Source: Spirodela intermedia (Eukaryota > Streptophyta > Magnoliopsida > Alismatales > Araceae). Taken from it: DNA of 64,000 bases. The DNA lies in contig LR746278.1 of the NCBI GenBank assembly GCA_902729315.2, positions 1,747,001 through 1,811,000 on the forward strand, written 5' to 3'. The notes under the pieces are model-generated. The model saw only the letters and a list, made by a program, of their open reading frames with translations, was not told the DNA's origin and made no database searches. Position numbers and translations under genes: made by a program. Below are positions 12,401 through 21,241 of the stretch, in pieces (position 1 is the first letter of the stretch; the number at the start of each line of letters is the position of its first letter).

Positions 12401-14655
12401 CTCGTACCAATGGAATCTGTAAAGTAAATATATGCATGTAATTTCCTTTTCAGTTGCTGGCATATGGTACCAACTAATCACGACATTGGAAAAAAATAAC
12501 TTTATAAACTGAAAAGCTGAATTAAAACTAACAATCATCGAGTATCTTTAATATGGGATTAAGAAGAACTGGAATCCGTAGTGTGAATAAATCTACCAAT
12601 GTTCATCTTAAAATTGGGGTTTTATTCTTCCTGTAGATTATATGACTATTCATGAACTCTGATGGTTGCTCTATTTTGCTTGGTCTTAACAAAACTCTAT
12701 GGTTTTACTCATCCTGTGTGGAGTATTTGCAAGTTGATGCTGTTTAACTTTTTTTTGTGTTTTACAGATATGGGATGCAAGCACAGGTCAAGGTTTCATA
12801 CAGTACAATGACCATCTGAAACGAGCCTGGTCTGTCGACTTTTCGCAAGGGGAACCGACAAAGTTGGCCAGTGGAAGTGATGATTGTTCTGTAAAACTTT
12901 GGAGCATAAAAGAGGTACGTCTTACTCGACCCATTTCTCTTCTTCGAAGACAACGGCACACTTTTATCTCTATGTTTTTCTCTTAACAGCAGTAGTTGCT
13001 TGTTCGGCCCTTCTGTTTGGTAGTGTTCGAACCTAATACCAGGGGGTAGTGTTTGGTGACCGTTATATTTAACGGATAAATAGGGGTCTCTATCACCTCG
13101 TTATGAGTGTTTTAATAATATAACTTCTCAAGTTACTGGATGTGATGGCATGTGGAGTTACTCTTTTCTTTTCGTTGCCTTTGTTTTTTGGGAGCCTCTA
13201 TACTGTCTTTTCACTTGATGCTGAATTAGATTCAATTGACCTTCTTTAAAAAAAGATATCATGGTTTTTAACAATATATCCGTATTTCTTCTTGGATTGA
13301 TGAAAATGCTTAAGCGGGAGTATTTACATTTTTGTTTGATTGACAGAAAAATTGCATCAGTAGCATCCGAACAGTTGCGAATATCTGCTGCGTCCAGTTC
13401 TCTTCAAGCTCAAGCCATTTACTGTCCTTTGGCTCCGCTGACTACAAGGTTTACTGTTATGATCTTCGCAATACAAGAATCCCTTGGTGTACTTTGGCCG
13501 GACATGGAAAAACTGTCAGCTATGTGAAATTTGTGGACTCTGAGACCCTGGTCTCTGCGTCAACTGACAACACCCTTAAGCTTTGGCATCTCAACAAAAC
13601 CAGTTCCACTGGATTGTCGACTTCTGCGTGCAGTTTAACATTGAGCGGTCATACGAATGAGAAGGTGTTCATCTTGATTCCTTCCCACTATTTTCTAGAG
13701 CTCATTTCATGCAATTCCAGAAAAGTATGTTATGTTTAATTCTTTGCCATTGATTTCCAGAACTTTGTAGGCTTGTCTGTTTCTGATGGATACATAGCGT
13801 GCGGTTCAGAAACGAACGAGGTGAATTTAACTCTCTCTCTCTCTCTCTCTCCCTCTCTCTCTCTCTCCCTCTCTCTCTCTCTCTATAATTGAATATGCAT
13901 TAGCTGTCAACTAGCATATCGTAAAACCTGTCCTTTTCTTACCTTGCGCAAAGATAGATGTGGGCTCCGGGAATCGAAACACCAAAAAAATAAGATAAAA
14001 TTTCCAGACGTTCTTATTATTTAAACAGCAAAGTGATGCTTTCAACGCTTTGTTGCTGTGGAGCGTCATGGTGGAACTGGAAGTCAGCGTCACTTACTTT
14101 CGTGTTGCATCGGTTTTTCCTTTAATCTATTCGGTCACCTGGGAATGAAGTGCCAAAAATATAGTCAAATTGAGTACTCAGCAAGAAAATAATCAGGCTT
14201 TATTCGCACTCGAATCAACTAGACCCACCCACTTCTTCGACATATGTTTTTTTTCTAAATATAGACACATAAATGAAATTAATAAATGCATATATGCACA
14301 TATGACTACAACGGGAAATGCAGTCTGCCATTCCTAAAACGACCAATGGCTGGATTTGGATGAATGTTGACTTGACAAGATCTTGGTTCCATTTCTGACT
14401 GGAAGATGTTTCCTATATTTCCTCACTTGATTGGTTTTGTCTGTAATTTTCGTTTCTCTGCAGGTTTATGCTTACTACAAATCTTTGCCTATGCCAATAA
14501 CTTCTCACAAGTTTGGGTCCATCGATCCCATCACGGGCCTTGAGGTCAACGAGGACAGTGGACAGTTTGTCTCAAGCGTCTGCTGGAGGGGAAAGTCAAA
14601 CATGGTGGTGGCAGCAAACTCCACTGGCTGTCTAAAACTCCTGAAGATGGTGTGA
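6429..14655 (+). CDS. SPA1: SPA1-type protein (SUPPRESSOR OF PHYA-105), COP1 partner
   Basis: Model: exons 6429-7922, 8627-8784, 9108-9954, 12768-12914, 13347-13664, 13761-13820, 14464-14655; 1071 aa. SPA proteins join COP1 in the CUL4-DDB1 ubiquitin ligase that degrades light-response factors in the dark. Seen here: a kinase-like region from about residue 284 ([16 protein letters not shown]) with [11 protein letters not shown] where a kinase has its catalytic loop, and YTSPE plus [11 protein letters not shown]; a coiled coil at about 570-620; then WD40 repeats from about 748 to the end, including [17 protein letters not shown] and [11 protein letters not shown]. Length is close to Arabidopsis SPA1 (1029 aa). 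SPA1 versus SPA2 is not settled by the sequence; gene order with GBF3 and LRB favours SPA1. Intron 3 is 2.8 kb and intron 6 begins with a CT tract. Confidence 0.95.
9955..12767 (+). other. Large intron 3 of the SPA gene
   Basis: 2813 nt between good splice sites (CAG|GTATGT and TTTTACAG|ATA). It has patches of higher GC and short open frames on both strands, and a G-rich stretch near 11910-11943 (GGAGGGGGGGAGGGAGG). I found no terminal repeats or transposon protein motifs. An old, decayed insertion is possible. Confidence 0.5.
13831..13884 (+). repeat. CT microsatellite in SPA intron 6
   Basis: CT repeats broken by two CCC interruptions, starting 10 nt after the exon 6 donor (GAG|GTGAAT). 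Confidence 0.9.
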
Positions 14656-15035
14656 AACTTCTCGCACCAGAGGATCGTGATATGGATTCCCAAAAGATTC
14701 CCACGTTTTCTTGCCCCAGAAGTCACCCTCAAGATATCATCCCCGCTTCTTATTGGGCCGATGGACCTCGAAACATCATTAATGGCATGAAACTGGAGCC
14801 AGCGAATAGGCCCCTCCGTCCACCATGACCAGGTACCCAACTCCGTTACCTATCCATCTGCTACATCTTCTCCTTCTGCTCGCTCTGAGTAATCAGAGTT
14901 TTGGGGATTGAGGAAGCAGATGACCCTGTAGATTTTGAGATTGTCCGTGGCTCGTCTGGGAAGGTGATCTGGTCAGTGGATGACAATCTTCCGCATTCAT
15001 CGTGCAACTCTGTGCAGAAGAAACGCAAGGTCTGA
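14656..15035 (+). other. SPA 3' flank with coding-like stretches in other frames
   Basis: After the SPA stop, another frame, already open before the stop, runs from [17 protein letters not shown] to a TGA at 14828. A second stretch from about 14893 reads VLGIEEADDPVDFEIVRG, contains GKVIWSVDDNLPHSSCNS and ends VQKKRKV at a TGA (15033-15035). The composition looks protein-like, but no ATG or convincing splice links the pieces. They could be chance open frames in a 3'UTR, an alternative C-terminus, or remains of a gene. Confidence 0.3.
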
Positions 15036-15401
15036 GTCTGGTATGTGAATATAGCATGGATCTTCTTACTAAGAAAAAGCATAGAGTGCATTTTTGTAAT
15101 TTCTCAAGGATTGAAGGCATTCACTCGTTGGTGTATATAAATCTCACACGCTTTCCTCTTTTTTCTACCGAGGAAATGCGTTATTTAGTTTCACCTCACC
15201 CTCTTCTGTGGGCGTCTTTTATTCCTTTTTTTTGGGTTTTCTTGGTGAGGGGTAGAGAGGGGGAGATGGGAGGTAATGCTGTTCTTACATGCTAATTTCG
15301 TGCTACAGAAATCTGTACCAGACAATTTTATCAATTGCTGTATACCTCATCGAATCTCTTGTGGGTACCCTTTTTGTGGCGTATCATCCGACATGGTGAA
15401 G

Positions 15402-17375
15402 TCAGGCTATGTCTGAATCGGAGGCGTGCCCGGAGGACCGCCGCCGCCCCGGGCTCGCCATGATCGGCTGCAGTTGGTTCTCCGAGTTGGTCCGCATGGC
15501 AGCGCATGGCCCTAGCTGCGGCGGCCTTGCCGCTTTCGCCTTCAGCTTCTGCCCCGCCCATGACGACGATGATCCCATGCTGGCCCTTCGGTCCTCCTCC
15601 TTCCCCGGCGCCGCCTTCCCGAGCTCGGAGCAGAGTGGGAGAGACGACGGCGTAGAAGAGAGGAGCTCCTCGGACAGGTTATCGTCCCCGCAGACGGACG
15701 CCCCTTCGCTGCCAGACTCAGAGCTCCTCTCCTTCTCCCTCTCCATGACCTTATAGGCGAACATCTGGAACGGGATCTGAATCGTCTCCGGTTTGACCCA
15801 CCCGGGAAATCTCCTTGCCAGGGCGGCGTCCATCTCCAGGTAATCAGCCGCCGCCGCCGTCGCCGTCGCGGCTTCGGGGTTGAGGAGGAGGGAACGCTTG
15901 ACCCAGCGGAGGACCCTGCAGATGGCGGAGAAGCTCGGGCGCTGCGACGAGTCGGCCTGCCAGCACTTCTTGGTGAGTCCGGTGAGGTGCTTCGGGGAGG
16001 GAAAGGGGAAGAGCGGCCTCTCTCCTGCCCTGATGTTCCTGCTCATCTTCTCCCCCCGCAGGTGGCCGTCCTCGAAGGGCACCTTCCCCGTCAGGAGCTC
16101 GAAGCATATCATGGCGAAGCTGTACACGTCGGCCTTCTCCGTGTACCTCGCGGAGCCCCCCGCTGGTAGCTTTCTTCCGTGCTCTTCTTCCTCGAGCAGC
16201 ACCTCCGGGGCCAGCCAGATGCAGCGGTCGCCCCCGCCGCCGCCAGATTTGGGGTTCTTCACCGAGGAGAGCCCCACGCCGGCGACCTTCACCCGCAGGT
16301 GGCCGTCGGAGCTCCCCTTCACGAGGATGGCAGAGGGGCTCAGATTCCCGTGGGGAATCCCCCTGGAGTAGAGGTACTCCATGCCTCTGGCGATCTGCAG
16401 CATGACGTCGACGACCGCCGGGAGGGCGAACGGGCGTCGCCGCCGCGGGCCGGAGAGCTCCTTGATGTGGCTGCAGAGGCTCTTCTGCATGAGCTCCATG
16501 AGGAGGAAGCACTCCTTCCTCTCCTCGTCGGAGAAGGCGCAGAGGATGGGTATCACGTTGGGGTGGGCCAGCGAGCAGAGGCTGAGTATCTCCGGCACCA
16601 GCGGTGCTATGTCGCCGAAGAAGTGCCTTACGGCGAAGTTCTCCCCCATCCAGTGGACCTCCTTGTAATGGCTGCCGCTCCCCAGCCTGCGCCTCACCTG
16701 GTAGTCCTTGGCAGCCACGAGGATTGAGCTGGGGAAGAGCTTCTCCTTTGACCCTTCTACCAGCTCCGCCAGCCGGCCGCCGCCTCTCTTGGCAGCGACG
16801 GCCTCGAGGAGGGCCCACCGATCTTCTCTCCCGGCGGCGGCCATCGCTGCGCAGAAGCTCGGAGAAACCAGGCGGCGCCGCCCGAACTGGCGCTGGAAGA
16901 GGGAGGGCTCCATCCACTCCCTCTCGTACCTCTTGGAGAAGATGAACCTCCTCCGGTGGATCTCCTTCTGGTCGCCGCCGGCGATCTCGCCGGCGGCCTC
17001 CACGGCCTCCACGACCACCGGGAGGCAGGAGAGCAGGTTGTGGAGGTGGAGCTCGGCGCAGTCGGCGGTGTGGCCGAGGGAGACGATGACGCTGGCCCAC
17101 CAGTCTCTGCCCTCCATGCAATGGCGGACGTAGTGCTCGGCCTCCATGCAGATCCTGTGGAGCTCCCTCAGGGGGTGTTGCAGAGCTCCCCATTTGGTCA
17201 GCCTCTCGTCGAAGCTCAGGTTCTCCCGGATTTCCTCTGAGACCACCTCGAAGGTGAGATTGAGGGCGTCGGCCAGGAGGAAGCACTGGCGCCTGTTAAT
17301 GGCGATATCGTCTTGGAAGGCCATTAGGGTTTTGAGGGAGCCCAGCACTTCTCCGATTCGCCGTAGCTCCTCCAT
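15402..17375 (-). CDS. Plant MLKL-type pseudokinase (N-terminal DUF1221 helical bundle)
   Basis: Intronless, 657 aa, GC-rich. The N-terminal 160 residues are helical and match the DUF1221-type bundle of plant mixed-lineage kinase domain-like proteins (for example NRRQCFLLADALNLTFEVV, then FDERLTKWG). The kinase-like domain runs from about 225 to 500. It lacks the catalytic set: the ATP-binding lysine of VAIK is Arg (FAVRHF, R250), the HRD loop reads HGNLSPSAIL (342-351), and DFG is replaced by AGV within VAGVGLSS (364-371). APEV (389-392) and DVYSF (416-420) keep the fold. The C-terminus has the family's GWVKPETIQIPFQMF stretch and a Ser-rich tail. Plant MLKLs oligomerise and act in immunity. 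Arabidopsis relatives are At1g64300 and At5g41730 (from memory). Convergent with SPA. Confidence 0.88.
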   Translation of the reverse strand: MEELRRIGEVLGSLKTLMAFQDDIAINRRQCFLLADALNLTFEVVSEEIRENLSFDERLTKWGALQHPLRELHRICMEAEHYVRHCMEGRDWWASVIVSLGHTADCAELHLHNLLSCLPVVVEAVEAAGEIAGGDQKEIHRRRFIFSKRYEREWMEPSLFQRQFGRRRLVSPSFCAAMAAAGREDRWALLEAVAAKRGGGRLAELVEGSKEKLFPSSILVAAKDYQVRRRLGSGSHYKEVHWMGENFAVRHFFGDIAPLVPEILSLCSLAHPNVIPILCAFSDEERKECFLLMELMQKSLCSHIKELSGPRRRRPFALPAVVDVMLQIARGMEYLYSRGIPHGNLSPSAILVKGSSDGHLRVKVAGVGLSSVKNPKSGGGGGDRCIWLAPEVLLEEEEHGRKLPAGGSARYTEKADVYSFAMICFELLTGKVPFEDGHLRGEKMSRNIRAGERPLFPFPSPKHLTGLTKKCWQADSSQRPSFSAICRVLRWVKRSLLLNPEAATATAAAADYLEMDAALARRFPGWVKPETIQIPFQMFAYKVMEREKERSSESGSEGASVCGDDNLSEELLSSTPSSLPLCSELGKAAPGKEEDRRASMGSSSSWAGQKLKAKAARPPQLGPCAAMRTNSENQLQPIMASPGRRRSSGHASDSDIA

Positions 17376-17799
17376 GGCCGGTGATGCCCTCTCTGTTCTT
17401 CTTCTTCTTCGCCTCCTCCTCCTTTTCTCCTTCTCCGTTGCAGAGGAGGACGGAGGAGAGTGAGCTCCGAGGACTGTTCTCTGAGTTTTCTTCCTCTCTC
17501 TCCCTCCCTCTCCCTCCGGTCATCGACGGGCCGCCGCAACGGCTACCGTTTTCCGACCCGACCGCCCCAACGGCGTCGTTCCTCGCTCTCTCTTCCCATC
17601 TCTCCTGTTCCTCTGGTAGCCGAAGACCAACGGTTCCCCCGGGTTCCCAACCGTACTAGAGAAAGAGGTGCAAGAATAACAGACCCAGAAAGAGAGGGGG
17701 AGCGAGGGGGAGAGAGAGAGAGAGAGAGGGTGCAGCTCTGCATTCGTAAGAACGTTGAAAAAGTCAAGCCCATATTTGACCAATAACAGCTCACGTGTA

Positions 17800-18115
17800 C
17801 TGTAACTGGGCGAAACTGGGCTTTAAGAGAAGCCCACATTATTTTGGGCCTCCATAAATCTTCCCAAATTTTATTCGGCCCAAATTAAATATATGTGGCC
17901 CATTTAAATCGAGTTCATATGAAATTGGGGCGAAATAGTTTTTATTGGTCTATCCAAGGTGCAGCAAATTGTTTCGAAAAAGTTCTGGACGGTGTCCCAT
18001 CCACGTGAAGCCCCGCTCGACTTCTACTAGATGGGCCCACTCTGCAAAGATCTTCGGAGCCCATCAACCAGCCCATTAATGGGCTATTCTCACCCCCAAG
18101 CCCAGGTAAGATTCC
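17800..18115. promoter_or_regulatory. Divergent promoter with about nine GCCCA/TGGGC motifs
   Basis: Between the MLKL-type gene (start 17375, minus) and the DUF7722 gene (start 18505, plus) are ACTGGGCTT, AAGCCCACA, TTTGGGCCT, CGGCCCAAA, TGGCCCATT, ATGGGCCCA, GAGCCCATC, CAGCCCATTAATGGGCTA and AAGCCCAGG. These are site II-type elements known to bind TCP factors. The density is far above chance, but which gene they serve is not known. Confidence 0.55.
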
Positions 18116-18461
18116 GAAGAAAAGCGATACATCACTTGATGACATGGCATGTTTTGATTTGAACTTCACTCTTCCTTATGCCACCTGGCGATGAGGCCAC
18201 CCGCGTAATTAGTTACCGCGCTCACTACCACCTGGAGCCACCAGCTCCCGTCAGGTGCCCGTCCCCCGGCCGGTGAGACCTGGTGGCGGACGACGGTGGG
18301 CACCTGTTTCCAGTGACCGCCCAAAGGAACGCCTCCCCTCGCCAACCGCCGTTTGTCTGGAACCCACCAGCGGAAATTCGTCGAACAGTTGGCTAGCAAC
18401 TTCCAGTTATAACCTACCAAATTCCAGTGCATTTCCTCCACTGCCGCCCCTCTCCACTCCC

Positions 18462-18468
18462 TATAAAA
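18462..18468 (+). promoter_or_regulatory. TATA box of the DUF7722 gene
   Basis: TATAAAA lies 43 nt before the ATG at 18505. Usual spacing puts the transcription start near 18492-18498, so the 5'UTR would be only about 10 nt, unless another start is used. Confidence 0.5.
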
Positions 18469-18504
18469 CCATAAGGAGGAGGAGAAGAGAGGAGAAGTGG
18501 AGCG

Positions 18505-18747
18505 ATGGAGTCGATTCAGCAGAGGCCGCAGGAGGGGAGCGGGAGCATGGGCCGAGATGGGCAGAAGGAGAGGTGCAGCGCCTTCCAGATGCCGCTGCAC
18601 TACCCGAGGTACAAGGAGGCCGACTACCAGGCCATGCCCGAGTGGAGAATCGACTGCCTCCTCCGCGAGTATGGTCTCCCCGTCACCGGAGACCTCGCCG
18701 ACAAGCGGAAGTTCGCCATCGGCGCCTTCGTCTGGCCTTCCCACTGA
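18505..18747 (+). CDS. Small plant-specific protein of the DUF7722 type
   Basis: Single exon, 80 aa. The core CSAFQMPLHYPRYKEADYQA, followed by MPEWRIDCLLREYGLPVTGD and KRKFAIGAFVWP, matches a family of small, highly conserved plant proteins that I know as DUF7722 (name from memory). The N-terminal 28 residues are Gln-, Gly- and Arg-rich and likely disordered. No signal peptide or membrane segment. Function unknown. The 3'UTR probably ends near the run of TATATAA signals at 18780-18915. Confidence 0.85.
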   Translation: MESIQQRPQEGSGSMGRDGQKERCSAFQMPLHYPRYKEADYQAMPEWRIDCLLREYGLPVTGDLADKRKFAIGAFVWPSH

Positions 18748-19254
18748 GCCATGCACTCCCACAGAAGAACCCATATATCTATATATGTTTATACGTGTAT
18801 CTGTTGTCCAAGCGCGTACGTTGTCGTGGGGGAAGAAGGTGAGAGTGCAGCAGCGTTGAGCTACTTGTAAAGCTCAGCTTCGTTTTTCGTGTTCTGTACT
18901 CTATCGTTTATATAATACCAGACAGACATTCTATCACCCGTGGGTCCTCGTTCCTCTTCCCTTCTTCTCCTTCGACTTCGGTTAACGCGGCGGCGCCGCC
19001 CACGCGCCGGTGAGCCTTCAACTTCTTGATCTTCGTTTCGCCTGCTTCTCGGAATCCCTACCTTCTTCCGCCGCGGTGAGAAGAGCGGGGCAACGCACCG
19101 TGGGGCGGGTAGCGCCGCCGCTCCGTCAGCGGCTTTAGTCAACGCGGCGGCGCCCGAGATCCGGCGAGCCGCCGCTCCTCCGCCGCCACCCACGTGTGAG
19201 CTTACGTTACCTTCGGCGAACGCAATGCACAGCCCGATGACAGCCGGCGTAGCC

Positions 19255-19301
<47 letters not shown>

Positions 19302-20831
19302 CTAAATATTGTTCTTTTAATAGGGAAATTGACCCTAAATAATGTACTAAGATTAAAAAAATACCAATTACGTAGTACGATGATGATCACACCCAATGCA
19401 AATGGCTCTGTTCTTCTCTATTTATCGCAATATTTTTTAAAATACTGATCATCGATTTAACGCTAATTAAAAAAAATGAAGATCTTCGTCCTCCATGACG
19501 GATGGTACATTGAAGAGGATATGAGCATGAGCAAGAGGACGGTGGCTGCTTAAACTACCATCCCAAGCGTGTGAGGGTGTGGCTTCGCACGTGTGAAGGA
19601 GGACAACGAGAGGAGCGATGCGAGTGCGTGGGCAGCCTTTATTGCGTAATCAAAGTAGGCCACCTGCATGGTTGCACTGCCCACGTGCACTGGATGCCCT
19701 CCATGGACGGGTGCAATGAATTGGGGGACTCTGGGTTCTTCGTGTCTTTGTACTGTCATACGCGTCAGTATCCACCATAGTTTGGTCGTCTAATTATCTC
19801 AATATTTTCGTAGATTACAAGCTCGGCACATCAAATCAAGATTGTGAGGATATTTTGGGCTACATGGTTAGTTCTTATGTGGGTCGGATTAGGTTTCCAC
19901 ATCGTCATAATTGGTAGATAAATACATAGGAGCGAACATTCTTAATTGGCAATAATTGCTTGCCATGGTATAATTACGCCACCCACCCCCCCCCCCAAAT
20001 AATTTTTTTTTTATAAAAACCAAAATAACAGATTTTTTGTGCCTGGCCCAACAATTTAGAAATCCCTATATAAAGTGCTAAATATAAATACTATTTAATT
20101 AATTCGAAGTGTATATTATTTTTATTAGTTTCGAATAATTTCAGTACGATGCATGCGTTCTCCAACTTTTAGATAGTTTAGTATTATGTATATGGTTGCA
20201 TTCATGAATTTTTATAACATTTTTTTTGTGAAAACAAGTATAATAATGCTTTTTATATATTAATAATTACAGATATAATTAGTTCCTATACTGAAATCAA
20301 ATGCATTTACGGACGAGAAAAACTGAGAAATTAATATTTTGCGTTTTTTTCTATTTAAAATCAAGTCATAAAAATTAGGCATGGGACCCACGAGAGAGAG
20401 AGAGAGAGTGAGGAAGAAACCATCATGACTTGGACGGTCAAACGTGGCGATTTATTTGGTCAAATGAGGAACACTGACATAAGAAAGAAGAGTTTGATGG
20501 AGATGGATGTTGGAGATGGATGTTGAACCCTGGCCAGGAGTGAGCTAGGTTACATGCAAGTCAGAAATGGGTTCCGAAAAACGCATTGTCCTGTTACTTG
20601 GAATGCATTCTACGATGACATTCTTGAATGTTCCAAAATGGATTTCCGAAATTTGCAGTGTGTTTCCGTCTTCGGTTTGTGAGGCAGCCGCTTAGTACAG
20701 ACGGCCCCTTCCGGTCGATACTCGTAACCTCAGAAACTTCTCCCGCCCTCCCTCGTTCCCTCCCTCTATCTCTCTCTCTCTGGCTGGGGGGGAGCGGGGA
20801 GACCTAGGCGTTCCTCTGGGCCGTGGGGGAG
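18748..20831. other. Intergenic region, no gene seen
   Basis: 3'UTR of the DUF7722 gene, a GC-rich patch to about 19200, a TA microsatellite at 19262-19298, then AT-rich DNA with a C run at 19987-19997, and the PDV1 promoter and leader with short CT tracts near 20760-20782. A 25-codon ORF at about 19476 is too short to support. Confidence 0.5.
19262..19298. repeat. TA microsatellite
   Basis: About 18 AT/TA units in a row in intergenic DNA. Confidence 0.95.
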
Positions 20832-21176
20832 ATGAAATGGGGGATGGAGGTGGAGGAGGTCGAGGTTTTGCTGGAGAAGATCTGCGACCTCCACGACAGG
20901 ATTAGCGACGCTATACACGCCGTGTCTAGGTCACATTTCCTCAGGTCCATGACTGCGAACGACGGCAGCAGAATCTCCGACGAGAAGAAACATCCAACAG
21001 TGGGGGTGGGAGGGGGGCCGGGGGACGAATGGAAGAGGGGCTACGTGTACGTGAAGGGTTTCAAGCTAGAGGAAGACGAAGCGACCATTGCAGAGGCAAG
21101 GAGCCTCAATTCCGTCAGGACCGCTCTCGAGGACCTAGAGGAGCAGCTCGAGTTTTTCCATGTATGCCTCTCCCTC

Positions 21177-21241
<65 letters not shown>

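Noticed and set aside
15844-17286. 480-codon minus-strand open frame overlapping the MLKL-type gene
   Set aside because: It is a shifted frame of the same GC-rich exon, rich in Arg, Gly and Pro without domains. The 657-aa frame carries the recognisable family.
18166-18774. 202-codon minus-strand open frame over the DUF7722 gene
   Set aside because: The plus-strand 80-aa frame matches a conserved family. The minus frame has no recognisable motif.
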